64,000 bases of DNA, from contig NZ_JAPVLU010000040.1 in assembly GCF_027158205.1 (NCBI RefSeq), positions 1-64,000 on the forward strand, given 5' to 3'. Every line of letters begins with the position of its first letter. The first letter of the stretch is position 1. Position numbers and translations under genes: made by a program. This document shows, piece by piece, positions 8,150 to 16,688 of this stretch. A model generated the notes under the pieces. That model was not told the DNA's origin. It did no database searches and was given only the letters and a program-made list of their open reading frames with translations. Source of the stretch: Streptomyces sp. H39-S7. Lineage in GTDB: Bacteria; Actinomycetota; Actinomycetes; Streptomycetales; Streptomycetaceae.

Positions 8150-9253
8150 ATGCCGACGACGACGCTGGACCGCCGCGCGCTCAACCGCGCTCTGCTGGAA
8201 CGCCAACTCCTCCTCGAACGGGCGAAGACGCCCGCCATCGAGGTGATCGAGCGCCTGCTCGGCATGCAGTCCCAGGCGTCCAACGCCCCGTACATCGGCC
8301 TGTGGACCCGGCTGCGGGACTTCTCCTTCGACGAGCTCGCGCAGTTGATGAAGGACCGGGGCGCGGTGCGGCTGACGCTGATGCGCGGCACCGTGCACCT
8401 GGTGAGCGCGGCCGACGCGCTGACGCTGCGGCCCCTGCTGCAGCCGGTGTTCGACCGGATGGTCAGGAGCGCGGCCTGGGGCGGCGCGGCGCTGAACGGC
8501 GTGGACCGCGACGAGCTGGTGGCCGCCGGGCGCGAGCTGCTCGCCGAACGCCCGCGCAACCCCCGGGAACTGCGCGAGCTGCTCGCCGTCCGCTGGCCGG
8601 ACACCACGCCCGAAGCGCTGGAGAAGGCCCTGCGCCTGTGGGCACCGCTGGTGCAACTGCCGCCGCGCGGGCTGTGGGGCGAGAGCGGGCAGCCCATGTA
8701 CGCCACCGTCGAGGAGTACCTCGGCGCGCCGCTCGCCGCCCCCGACCCCGGGCCGGTCGTCGAGCGCTACCTGGCGGCGTTCGGTCCCGCGAGCGTCGCC
8801 GACATCCAGAAGTGGTCGGGTCTGACCGGGCTGCGCTCGGTGGTGGCGGGCCTGGACCTGCGTCCCTACCGCGACGAGGAGGGCCGGGAGCTCTACGACC
8901 TGCCCGGCGCGACGCTCCCCGACCGCGACATCCCGGTCCCGGCCCGGTTCGTCGCCGACTTCGACAACCTGCTGCTGTCGCACGCCGACCGGACGCGGAT
9001 CGTCGCCGACGAGCACCGGAGCCGGGTGATGACCGTCAACGGCATCATCCGCGGCACGATCCTCGTCGACGGCTTCGTCGGCGGCACCTGGCGGTTCGAC
9101 CGTACGAAGGCCGGCACCGCGGTGAGCGTCACACCCTTCGCGCCGCTGACGGCCGGCGACCGCGACGCCCTCCTGGAGGAGGGCGCGCGGCTGCTGGCCG
9201 TCAGCGATCCGGCGGCGGCGAGCCACGAGGTCCGGATCGGACCCGTGGACTGA
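8150..9253 (+). CDS. AlkZ-like (HTH_42) winged-helix DNA glycosylase family protein
   Basis: The 367-residue protein is of the HTH_42 family (tandem winged helices), which includes the DNA glycosylases AlkZ and YcaQ. The segment LLGMQSQASNAPYIGLWTR places Q40-S-Q42 where AlkZ has its catalytic Q-hydrophobic/x-Q motif. The C-terminus keeps the family pattern LLSHADRTRIV and VNGIIRGTILVDGFV. AlkZ unhooks interstrand crosslinks from self-resistance clusters, and many Streptomyces carry stand-alone relatives of unknown substrate. There is no genotoxin biosynthetic gene next to it. The ATG at 8150 has only a weak purine-rich leader. Activity is inferred from motif and family, not proven. Confidence 0.78.
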   Translation: MPTTTLDRRALNRALLERQLLLERAKTPAIEVIERLLGMQSQASNAPYIGLWTRLRDFSFDELAQLMKDRGAVRLTLMRGTVHLVSAADALTLRPLLQPVFDRMVRSAAWGGAALNGVDRDELVAAGRELLAERPRNPRELRELLAVRWPDTTPEALEKALRLWAPLVQLPPRGLWGESGQPMYATVEEYLGAPLAAPDPGPVVERYLAAFGPASVADIQKWSGLTGLRSVVAGLDLRPYRDEEGRELYDLPGATLPDRDIPVPARFVADFDNLLLSHADRTRIVADEHRSRVMTVNGIIRGTILVDGFVGGTWRFDRTKAGTAVSVTPFAPLTAGDRDALLEEGARLLAVSDPAAASHEVRIGPVD

Positions 9254-9265
9254 CGCCGCCCCTCC

Positions 9266-10711
9266 TCAGCTTCCCGGGACGGTGTCCACGTGCGTGGTGT
9301 GCGCCGCCCGGTAGGCGGCCACCTGGGCCTGCACCTGGGCCGGGCTCAGCACCTGGTCCTTGGCGAAGTAGACGTAGTCGACCTTCTGGTTGTACGAGCG
9401 GGGCGTGCTGCCGGTCTGCCCGGCGAGGTCGATGAGCCAGTGGTTGAAGTCGATGAACATCGGCGTCTCGGGGAGGTACGGCTCGCCGTGCGTCCCGAAC
9501 AGCTGCCCGTCGATGTAGTACTTGATGCTGGTGCTGTCGACGGTGACGACCAGGTCGTGCCAGCCCTCGTAGCTCTGCCGGCTCTCGGTGTGGGCGTTGA
9601 CCGCGTTCCAGGGGTCGTTCTGGTAGGTCTCCCACGAGGTGGTGTACATGATGTTGCCGGTCTCGCCCCAGCCGCCGTTGGGCAGGTACTCGAAGTCCAG
9701 CTCCCCGTAGTCGGGGTCCATGTCGTGGGCGAGCGGTGTGAAGGCGAAGAACGTCTGGTTGACGTGGTCCCCGTCGGGGCCGCTGGCGGGGGTGTCGTTG
9801 AACTTCACGCGCGCCGCGTACGTCCCGTTGCGGAACTTGCGCGCGGTGGTCTGGATCTCCGTCTCCTTGGTGCCGGCGGCCGTCCCGTCGGTGGTGAGCT
9901 TGAGGTTCATGATGCTGTTGCCGTTCTCCGGCGCGAACGTGACGTCCTGCGGTGACCAGGTCGCCCCCGGCACACCGGGCCCGCCCTGTCCGGACTTCAC
10001 CGTCCAGCCGTGCTGCTGCACCAGCGGGTCGCTGCTGCTGGTGTAGTTGAAGTCGTCGAAGAGCGCCGCGCCGTTCGGGTTCGGCGGGGTGGTGGGGGGC
10101 GTCGTCGGCGGGTCGGTCGGCGGCTGGGTGGGGTCGTTCCCGGCGGGCGCGGTGCCCCACAGGACCGTCGCGCCCCGCTGCACGGTCACCTTCGACCAGT
10201 TGGCGTACGACGTCTGGGCGCCGTTGAACGAGTAGTCGTCGCTCTGCCGCAGCGTCGCCCAGTTGGACCGGTAGAACCGCAGCTGCATGTCGCTGGTGTC
10301 GGCGCCGGGGGCGAGCGAGCCGGCGCCCGCGGTGAAGCCGACCTCCAGGTAGCGGTCGGCGGTGGCGGTGGGGTGCGCCAGGGTGCCGAACGTGCCGGTG
10401 ATGTTGGCGCAGCCCTTCACCGCCCAGGAGCAGGCGAAGCGGTACGAGGAGTCGGCGGTGTCGGCCTTGAAGTAGTAGCGCACTGTCACACCACTGAGCG
10501 GCACGGTCGTGCTGCCGGTGTTGGTGACCTTCAGCCACGGCTCCGACTGGTCGGCGGTGGCCCCGGTCGCGCTGGTGCGGTACTGCGCGCTGAGGGAGTC
10601 CTGCGCCGCTGAGGCCGGCATCGCCGTCAGCGCGGCACAGGCGAGCCCGGCGGAGGCGCACAGGGCCATCGCCGTACGCACGCGGACGGGTATACGTGAT
10701 CTTTCGGACAC
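9266..10711 (-). CDS. Secreted GH16 glycoside hydrolase with N-terminal CBM3
   Basis: The 481-residue precursor starts with a Sec signal peptide (AMALCASAGLACAALTAMPA, cleavage near ASA-AQ). It has a CBM3-type cellulose-binding module (~40-190, with WLKVTNTGSTTVPLSGVTVR and NDYSF-like DDYSF), a Pro/Thr linker (TQPPTDPPTTPPTTPP), and a GH16 catalytic domain to the C-terminus. The GH16 signature ELDFE gives E337, D339 and E341 as nucleophile, assisting Asp and acid/base. GH16 enzymes cut beta-1,3/1,4-glucans, galactans or related polymers, and the exact substrate cannot be told. The GTG start follows AAGGGAT. It is convergent with the AlkZ-like gene and separated by 12 bp. Confidence 0.9.
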   Translation of the reverse strand: MSERSRIPVRVRTAMALCASAGLACAALTAMPASAAQDSLSAQYRTSATGATADQSEPWLKVTNTGSTTVPLSGVTVRYYFKADTADSSYRFACSWAVKGCANITGTFGTLAHPTATADRYLEVGFTAGAGSLAPGADTSDMQLRFYRSNWATLRQSDDYSFNGAQTSYANWSKVTVQRGATVLWGTAPAGNDPTQPPTDPPTTPPTTPPNPNGAALFDDFNYTSSSDPLVQQHGWTVKSGQGGPGVPGATWSPQDVTFAPENGNSIMNLKLTTDGTAAGTKETEIQTTARKFRNGTYAARVKFNDTPASGPDGDHVNQTFFAFTPLAHDMDPDYGELDFEYLPNGGWGETGNIMYTTSWETYQNDPWNAVNAHTESRQSYEGWHDLVVTVDSTSIKYYIDGQLFGTHGEPYLPETPMFIDFNHWLIDLAGQTGSTPRSYNQKVDYVYFAKDQVLSPAQVQAQVAAYRAAHTTHVDTVPGS

Positions 10712-10792
10712 GGTTGATCCCTTTCCAGGTGGGGGGTGACACAGGGGGAGGAGCTGGAAGGAACTACAGGTGGAACATCTGAGGGGCGGGCC

Positions 10793-12298
10793 CTAGCGGC
10801 GGGTGCCGAGTGCCGCGAGGCGGGCCTCGTGGTGGCGCATGGCGGGCAGGAAGTCGGTGCTCCAGTCGCTGCGCGGGTTCCACGCGCTGTCGGCGAGCGC
10901 CGACAGCCGGGGGAAGGCCAGGTACTCGATCTGGGCCGGCGTGGCGGCGAACTCCGTCCACAGCTGCCCCTGGGTGCCCAGCACCCGGGCCGCGGCCGCC
11001 GGGTCCCACTCCGGCGGCGCCGGATCGTTGCCGTGCACGGCCCGCAGGTCGACCACGGCGCCGGACTGCCCGAGCGGCTCGCCCGGCCGGTCGGTCTGCG
11101 GGTAGTCGAGGTACGTGGAGCGGAACGGCGCCATCACGACGTCGTGGCCCCGGCGCGCGGCGGCCAGCCCGTGGCCGGAGTCCCGCCACGGCATGACGGT
11201 GAACTCCGGCGGCAGGATCCCGCCGTCCTCCGCCCAGCACAGCGGCTTGCGCCCCTCCCGCAGCAGGAACTCGCCGATCCGTCCGAGGAACCAGCCGTGC
11301 AACGCCTTCGGCCCCGCCAGTCCCTCCTCGACGGCCCGCTGCCGGGCCCGGGGGCTGTCCTCCCACTCGACGGTGGGGCACTCGTCGCCGCCGACGTGGA
11401 TGTACGGGGACGGGAAGACGTCCAGCACCTCGCCGAGCACCGTGCGGCAGAACTCCAGCACCTCGTCGTGCACACCGAGCACGTTCTCGCACACCCCCCA
11501 CTGGGTCCACACGTCCAGCTGCCGGCCGGGGACGTTGCCCAGGTGCGGGTAGGCGGCGAGCGCTGCCCGTGCGTGGCCCGGCATCTCGATCTCGGGCACG
11601 ACGGTGACGCCGCGCTCGGCGGCGTACCCGACAAGCGCGCGCAGTTCGGCCGCGGTGTAGGCGCCGCCGTGCGGGGTGTCGTCGTAGCTGGTGCTGCCGG
11701 CCCGGCCGGTCATGCTGCGCGCCCGCCGGCCACCGGTCTCCGTCAGCAGGGGGTACCCGGGAACCGGCATCCGCCAGCCCTGGTCGTCCGTGAGGTGCAG
11801 GTGCAGGACGTTGAGCTTGTGGAAGGCGAGCAGGTCCACGAAGCGCCGCAGGAACGACACCGGCTGGAAGTGCCGGGCCACGTCGAGCATCGCCCCGCGC
11901 CACGGGTACCGCGGCACGTCCGTGGCCTGCACGCACGGCAGCCGCCACGGCACTCCGGCGACCGGCACCGCCGACAGCGCCTCGGGCGGCAGCAGTTGAC
12001 GGAGCGTCTGCACGCCGTTCAGCAGTCCGGCCGCCGTCCCGGCCCGCAGCAGGATCGCGTCGGGGCCGACGGTCAGCCCGTACCCCTCCGCGCCCAGCCC
12101 GCCGAGCTGCGGGTCCAGGGCGAGGATGACGTGGCCGTCGGGTGAGGAGCGCAGCGGGAGCCCGGTGGCGGGGCGCAGCAGGGTGCGCAGCAGCCGGGCG
12201 GCGTCCTCCGCGCCCTCGGTGGCGCGGATGGTCGTGTCGTCGGTGAAGGTGAAGTGGCCCGGGATGCGGACCAGATGGCTGGGGTGGGGAATGATCAC
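10793..12298 (-). CDS. Beta-N-acetylhexosaminidase (GH20)
   Basis: The 501-residue enzyme has a GH20b-like N-terminal domain and a GH20 barrel with LHLHLTDDQGWRMPVPGYP and the catalytic pair D305-E306 in HVGGDECPT. It removes terminal GlcNAc (or GalNAc) from chitobiose and similar sugars by substrate-assisted catalysis. No signal peptide is visible, so it probably acts in the cytoplasm on imported disaccharide. The GTG at 12298 is chosen over the upstream GTG at 12346 because GGAGG (12306-12310) lies 7 bp before it. It follows the two permease genes, the same order as dasABC-dasD in S. coelicolor. Confidence 0.9.
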   Translation of the reverse strand: MIIPHPSHLVRIPGHFTFTDDTTIRATEGAEDAARLLRTLLRPATGLPLRSSPDGHVILALDPQLGGLGAEGYGLTVGPDAILLRAGTAAGLLNGVQTLRQLLPPEALSAVPVAGVPWRLPCVQATDVPRYPWRGAMLDVARHFQPVSFLRRFVDLLAFHKLNVLHLHLTDDQGWRMPVPGYPLLTETGGRRARSMTGRAGSTSYDDTPHGGAYTAAELRALVGYAAERGVTVVPEIEMPGHARAALAAYPHLGNVPGRQLDVWTQWGVCENVLGVHDEVLEFCRTVLGEVLDVFPSPYIHVGGDECPTVEWEDSPRARQRAVEEGLAGPKALHGWFLGRIGEFLLREGRKPLCWAEDGGILPPEFTVMPWRDSGHGLAAARRGHDVVMAPFRSTYLDYPQTDRPGEPLGQSGAVVDLRAVHGNDPAPPEWDPAAAARVLGTQGQLWTEFAATPAQIEYLAFPRLSALADSAWNPRSDWSTDFLPAMRHHEARLAALGTRR

Positions 12299-12349
12299 AG
12301 GTCGGCCTCCAGGCCCGTACGGGAATCGGGTCGGTCCGTTCAGCACGCG

Positions 12350-13180
12350 TCAGCCCTTGACCGCGCCCGCGGTCATCCCGGAGGTGACGCGGTTCTGCAG
12401 GGCGAGGAAGACCACCAGGACGGGGAGCATGAAGAGCGAGGAGGCGGCCATGGTGGCGCCCCAGTCGGTACCGAAGACATTGCTGAACGAGGAGAGCCAC
12501 ACCGGCAGCGTCCTGGCGTCCTGGTTCTTGATGATCAGCGTGTTGGCGAACGCGAACTCGTTCCAGGCGGTGATGAACCCGAACAGCGAGGTGGAGAGCA
12601 GCCCGGGGGCGAGCAGCGGGAACGTCACCCGGCGGAACGCCTGCGGCCGGGTGCAGCCGTCGACCAGCGCCGCCTCCTCCAGCTCCACCGGGATCGCGGC
12701 GAGGAACCCGCGCAGCGTCACGATGGTGAACGGCAGCGTGGTGATGAAGTAGACCAGGGTGAGCATCGACAGCTTGTCGAGCATGTCGGTGTCCCGGGCG
12801 ATGACGTACATCGGGATCAGCAGCGCCTCCCAGGGCGCCATCTGCGCGGTGAAGACCATCAGGATGAAGGCCCGCCGGCCGCGCCAGCGCATCCGGCCGA
12901 CCGCGAAGGCGGCCAGCAGCGCGACGATCAGCGAGAGCAGCACCGCGCCGAGGGTGACGGTGAGGCTGTTGCGCCAGAAGGTGCCGAAGCCGTCGGCGTG
13001 CACGGCGGCGGAGAAGTGGTCGAGGGTGAGGTGCCGGGGCCAGAACGACGGGGTGTCGGCCTGGATGTCCACGGTCGGCTTGAAGGCGGTCAGCACCATC
13101 CAGTAGACGGGGAAGACCGACACCGCCAGGACGAAGAGCGCGGCGAGGTTGAGCGGGATCCTGCGCAGTGACCGGGTCAC
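12350..13180 (-). CDS. Carbohydrate ABC transporter permease (MalG/DasC type)
   Basis: The 276-residue inner-membrane permease has six hydrophobic segments and the EAA-loop consensus EEAALVDGCTRPQAFRRVTFP that docks an ATPase. The frame is open far upstream, but the GTG at 13180 overlaps the previous permease's stop in GTGA and begins the natural N-terminus (TRSLRRIPLNLAALFVL). It works with the binding protein and the other permease. No ATPase gene is in the island, so a shared MsiK-type ATPase elsewhere is expected, as for other Streptomyces sugar importers. Confidence 0.9.
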   Translation of the reverse strand: MTRSLRRIPLNLAALFVLAVSVFPVYWMVLTAFKPTVDIQADTPSFWPRHLTLDHFSAAVHADGFGTFWRNSLTVTLGAVLLSLIVALLAAFAVGRMRWRGRRAFILMVFTAQMAPWEALLIPMYVIARDTDMLDKLSMLTLVYFITTLPFTIVTLRGFLAAIPVELEEAALVDGCTRPQAFRRVTFPLLAPGLLSTSLFGFITAWNEFAFANTLIIKNQDARTLPVWLSSFSNVFGTDWGATMAASSLFMLPVLVVFLALQNRVTSGMTAGAVKG

Positions 13181-14157
13181 AGGTTCTCCCCTTCCTGCTG
13201 GAACATCCGGCGCAGATTGAAGACGAGGGCCACGAGGAGGATCAGCACGGTGAGCGTGGAGACCGCCGAGCCGACGTCGTACTTGTGCAGTGACTGCGCG
13301 ATCTGGAAGGCGTAGACGGGCAGGGTGGTGGTCGCCCCGTTCGGGCCGCCGCCGCTGATCACCCAGATCTGGGCGAAGCACTTGAAGCACCAGATCACCT
13401 CCAGCGAGGTGATCAGCGCGAACAGCGGCCGGAGCATGGGGAACGTGACGTGGCGGAAGACCTGGAAGCCGCCGGCGCCGTCCAGCCGGGCCGACTCGTA
13501 CAGCTCGGCGGAGATGGTGGTGAGGCCGCCGTAGAGGGTCAGCGCCGCGAAGGGCACCGACTGCCAGACGATCAGGGTGACCAGGATGAAGAAGGTCGAG
13601 TTCCCGTCGGCGAACCAGGAGTAGTCGCGGTAGGACTCGAACCCGAGCTCCACCAGCACCCAGTTGACGACCCCGAAGCGGGACTGGAAGAGCCACTGGA
13701 AGACGGTGGTGGCGGCGATCACCGGCGTGGCCCAGGTCAGGACGAGCCCGCTCATCACGGCCAGCCGCATCCGCTTGCCGAGCCGCGCCAGCATCAGGGC
13801 GACCAGGGTGCCGATCACCATGATGAGTACGACGTTGAGCGTGGTCCACCACAGGGTGCGGCGCACCACCGTCCAGAACTCGGGGTCGTTCAGCACCTCC
13901 GAGTAGTTGTCGAACCCGACGAACGCGGCGCCGCCGCGGATCAGTTCGCCCAGCCGGAAGTGCTGGAAGGACATCACGGTGTTGCGGATGAGCGGGTAGA
14001 GCAGGAGGAAGGCCGTGCCCACCACGGTGGGAGCGATCAACAGATACGGCCAGACGGCGCCGAGTACGGGCCGCCGCCGGCGGCGGGGTGCCGGAGGCGG
14101 ATCCACGAGGGCCTGTTGAGGGGGGCGCCGACGGGCGGCGGGGGGTGCAGCGGGCAC
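13177..14157 (-). CDS. Carbohydrate ABC transporter permease (MalF/DasB type)
   Basis: The 326-residue permease has a basic, proline-rich N-terminal tail (~residues 1-30) and then six hydrophobic segments. The EAA motif is YESARLDGAGGFQVFRHVTFP. The GTG start follows CAGGAGAA. It overlaps the next permease by 4 bp (GTGA) and lies 81 bp downstream of the binding-protein gene. Together they form a sugar importer whose likely ligand, from the adjacent GH20 and the das-like order, is chitobiose or a related GlcNAc oligosaccharide. Confidence 0.9.
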   Translation of the reverse strand: MPAAPPAARRRPPQQALVDPPPAPRRRRRPVLGAVWPYLLIAPTVVGTAFLLLYPLIRNTVMSFQHFRLGELIRGGAAFVGFDNYSEVLNDPEFWTVVRRTLWWTTLNVVLIMVIGTLVALMLARLGKRMRLAVMSGLVLTWATPVIAATTVFQWLFQSRFGVVNWVLVELGFESYRDYSWFADGNSTFFILVTLIVWQSVPFAALTLYGGLTTISAELYESARLDGAGGFQVFRHVTFPMLRPLFALITSLEVIWCFKCFAQIWVISGGGPNGATTTLPVYAFQIAQSLHKYDVGSAVSTLTVLILLVALVFNLRRMFQQEGENL

Positions 14158-14238
14158 GGCACTTCTCCTGTTGTCCTGGTGGTGTCTGTCTCGTCAGGCG
14201 GGGGCGGCCACGTGGGCTCGCGCGGACCGGTCCCCGGT

Positions 14239-15510
14239 TCAGGAAGCGGTGTTGAGGGCCTTGGTGATGGCTTCGGACGCGGTACGGGCGGCCGAGGCCG
14301 GGTCGGCTCCGGTGAGGTACTGCGTCATGTACTGCTTGATCGGGTTGTTGGCCTCGACGGCCGCCCAGTTCGGGGAGTTGGGGGTGCCGTGGCCGTTGGC
14401 CGCGCCGACCGCCATCACGGCGCCGCCCTCGTTGCCCGCCAGCACGCCGGCCAGCGACGTCCGGTTGGGGACGTAGCTCATCTCCTTGGCCATGTCCGTC
14501 TGCCACTTCTCACCGGCCAGCGCCTTGACGACCTCGTAGGCCGCGTCCTGGTGCTGCGAGGCCTCCGGGATGATGAGGTCGGAGCCGCCGGTGAAGACCG
14601 CGCCGGGTTTGTCGGCGGTCTTGCCGGGGATCGGGAAGAAGCCGATCTTGTCCTTCATCGCCGGGTTGGCCTTGATGATCGCGGCCGCGCCACCGGGGAC
14701 GGAGATGATCTGCGCGCTCTTGCCCTTGGCGAAGACCTCGGCCTGGAGCGGCTTGGCCTCGTCGGAGTCCTTCGGGCCCTTGCCCAGTGCCTGGAGCTTC
14801 TTGTAGAACGCCATGCCCGCCTGGGCCTGCGGGGTGTCGAGGGTGCCCTTCCACTTGTCGCCGTCCTTGACGGCGAACTCACCGCCCTCGTCCCAGACGA
14901 AGCCGGCCAGCGCGTACCAGGTCTGCCCGGTCAGGTAGATCCCGTCGTTGCCGCCGGTGTTGAGCTTGGTGGTGTCGGCGATCCACTCGTCGCGGGTCTT
15001 GGGCGGGGTGGTGATGCCGGCCTGGGTGAAGAGGTCCTTGTTGTAGACCACCACGCGGTTGGCGGCGTACCAGGGGATGCCGAACTGCTTGCCGTCGATC
15101 TTGCCGGGCTCGGCGAGGCCCGGTATCCAGTCCGTACCCTTGAGGTCGGTGATCTTCGCGGTCAGATCCTTGACCCCGCCGCTGGCGGCGTACTGCGCGA
15201 CCTGGGTGTTGCCGACCTCGATCACGTCCGGCGCGTCCTTGCTCGCCAGAGCACTGGTGATCTTCGCGCCGATGCCGTCCCACTCCTGGATCTGGATCTT
15301 CAGGGTGGTGCCGGAGTGGGTCGTCTCGAAGTCGGTCTTGAACCGCTGGAGGAAGGGGTCGGAGACGCTGCCCTTCATGATCCATACGGTGAGCTCGGCG
15401 GGGCTCTTGCCGTCGCCTGCGGTGTCCGACGAGTCGGAGGAGCTACAGGCGCTCAGGCCGGCTACGGCGATCGCGAGTGCCGCGGTGCCTGCAAGGAGTC
15501 TGGTTCTCAC
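14239..15510 (-). CDS. Sugar-binding lipoprotein of ABC importer (DasA-like)
   Basis: The 423-residue extracellular solute-binding protein (SBP family 1) has a lipoprotein signal with lipobox LSAC and lipidated Cys22, followed by a Ser/Asp-rich linker. The GTG at 15510 (MRTRLLAGTAAL) is preferred to the GTG at 15522 because GAGGTGA is well spaced before it. Conserved SBP patterns are DAPDVIEVGNTQVAQYA and VPGGAAAIIKANPAMKDKIG. Context (two permeases, GH20, divergent GntR regulator) mirrors S. coelicolor dasABCD, but I cannot tell from sequence whether it is the orthologue or a paralogue. Confidence 0.9.
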   Translation of the reverse strand: MRTRLLAGTAALAIAVAGLSACSSSDSSDTAGDGKSPAELTVWIMKGSVSDPFLQRFKTDFETTHSGTTLKIQIQEWDGIGAKITSALASKDAPDVIEVGNTQVAQYAASGGVKDLTAKITDLKGTDWIPGLAEPGKIDGKQFGIPWYAANRVVVYNKDLFTQAGITTPPKTRDEWIADTTKLNTGGNDGIYLTGQTWYALAGFVWDEGGEFAVKDGDKWKGTLDTPQAQAGMAFYKKLQALGKGPKDSDEAKPLQAEVFAKGKSAQIISVPGGAAAIIKANPAMKDKIGFFPIPGKTADKPGAVFTGGSDLIIPEASQHQDAAYEVVKALAGEKWQTDMAKEMSYVPNRTSLAGVLAGNEGGAVMAVGAANGHGTPNSPNWAAVEANNPIKQYMTQYLTGADPASAARTASEAITKALNTAS

Positions 15511-15556
15511 GGGGTCTGTCACCTCGAATAGGAGCGGCGGAACTTACCACTTCACA

Positions 15557-15689
15557 ACTGGTCTGGTGCTGGTTGGAGAAGGTGGCATAGACCAGTGGAG
15601 CCGTCAAGAGGTCGCGCAGGCAAAGGCATGTGGGGCTGTATACGATGGATCCAGCCCACCGGGAAGGGACTGGCCTGGCGTACTGGTCA
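15557..15689. promoter_or_regulatory. dre-like half sites between gntR and the binding-protein gene
   Basis: ACTGGTCT at 15557-15564 and its exact inverse AGACCAGT at 15589-15596 are separated by 24 bp, and ACTGGTCA occurs again at 15682-15689. The DasR responsive element is known as a palindrome built from ACTGGTCT and AGACCAGT. Here the halves are split rather than joined. They lie in the divergent promoter region, so binding by the adjacent GntR/UTRA regulator or by a distant DasR is a reasonable inference. Confidence 0.5.
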
Positions 15690-15777
15690 GGATCTGGATA
15701 GCCTCCAGGGGAGGGACTGGACAGGACGGCGGCCCGGACGCGCCGGGGCGAAACCCGGACGGCACGAAGGAGTGAGC

Positions 15778-16620
15778 ATGGGAAGCGAGTCGCCACGGTC
15801 GGCGCTCAAGCGAGAACGGGTGCGCGACTACCTGTTGGAGCTCGTCGAATCCCAGCTGCCCGGCGACCCGATCCCCTCGGAGCGGACACTGTGCGAGCAG
15901 CTGTCGGTCTCCCGGCCGACGCTGCGCTCCGCGGTCGACGAACTGGTCAACACCGGGCTGATCGTCCGCGAACACGGGCGCGGGATGTTCGTCGCCCCCA
16001 CCAAGATCACCCAGGAGCTGGTGGCGGACGAGCACTCGTTCTCGGTGCCGAAGGCGGCCGGCGCCTGGTCCAGCCGGGTGCTGGAGCTGACCACCGTGCA
16101 GGCGGGGGCACGGGTGGGCCGCAAGCTGCACATCTCACCGGCGGCGGAGATCACCTACATCGCCCGGCTGCGGCTCGTCGACGGCGAGCCGATGGCCATC
16201 GAGTACCTGCACGTGCCCGCCGTGCTCGTGCCGGGGCTGCGCCCGGCGGACATGGAGGCCGGGGACTTCTACCAGTTCCTGCGCGACCGGCACCGGGTGC
16301 GCATCCACGAGGCGGTCCAGTCCATCGAGCCGACCGTCACCAACGAGGTCGAGGCCCGGCTGCTGGGCGTGCCGCTGCTCTCCCCGGCGCTGCTCTTCGA
16401 ACGTCTCACCAAGGACGACACCGGCCGCCCGGTCGAGTACGTCCACTCGCTCTACCGCGGCGACCGCTACCGCATCGTCTCCCGGCTCGCCCTCGGCGAG
16501 GCCGGAGCCCCGGGCCCGGACGCCGCCGCCCGGCACCACCCCGGCATCCCGCCGGGCGACCTGGCGAGCCGCGGCGACGTCCCTTCCTCGATGGTGGGCG
16601 ACGTGCAGCCCGCGGTGTGA
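15778..16620 (+). CDS. GntR/HutC-family regulator with UTRA domain (DasR-like)
   Basis: The 280-residue protein has an N-terminal winged helix (SERTLCEQLSVSRPTLRSAV, ~35-54) and a UTRA ligand-binding domain (~95-240, with ARLRLVDGEPMAIEYLHVPA). UTRA regulators sense phosphosugars. GlcN-6-P is the ligand of DasR. The C-terminal ~40 residues after LALGEAG look disordered and are not part of the domain. It differs clearly from canonical DasR at the N-terminus, so it is probably a paralogue. The ATG at 15778 follows AAGGAG. It faces the das-like operon and is expected to repress it from the ACTGGTCT sites. Confidence 0.85.
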   Translation: MGSESPRSALKRERVRDYLLELVESQLPGDPIPSERTLCEQLSVSRPTLRSAVDELVNTGLIVREHGRGMFVAPTKITQELVADEHSFSVPKAAGAWSSRVLELTTVQAGARVGRKLHISPAAEITYIARLRLVDGEPMAIEYLHVPAVLVPGLRPADMEAGDFYQFLRDRHRVRIHEAVQSIEPTVTNEVEARLLGVPLLSPALLFERLTKDDTGRPVEYVHSLYRGDRYRIVSRLALGEAGAPGPDAAARHHPGIPPGDLASRGDVPSSMVGDVQPAV

Positions 16621-16656
16621 AAGGGCGTGAACGGGCTTCCCCTCAAAGGTAATTCG

Positions 16657-16688
16657 GCTCAGCGGTAGTTCAGCTCAGCGGTAGTTCA
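16657..16688. repeat. 16-bp perfect tandem duplication at the 3' end of the monooxygenase gene
   Basis: GCTCAGCGGTAGTTCA occurs twice in a row (16657-16672 and 16673-16688). The second copy holds the last codons and stop of the minus-strand monooxygenase and the first copy lies just beyond the stop. It looks like a small slippage duplication with no coding effect. Confidence 0.8.

Noticed and set aside
15778..16620. Calling the GntR gene dasR
   Set aside because: The N-terminus and C-terminal tail do not match canonical DasR as I recall it. Only family level and synteny support a das-like role.
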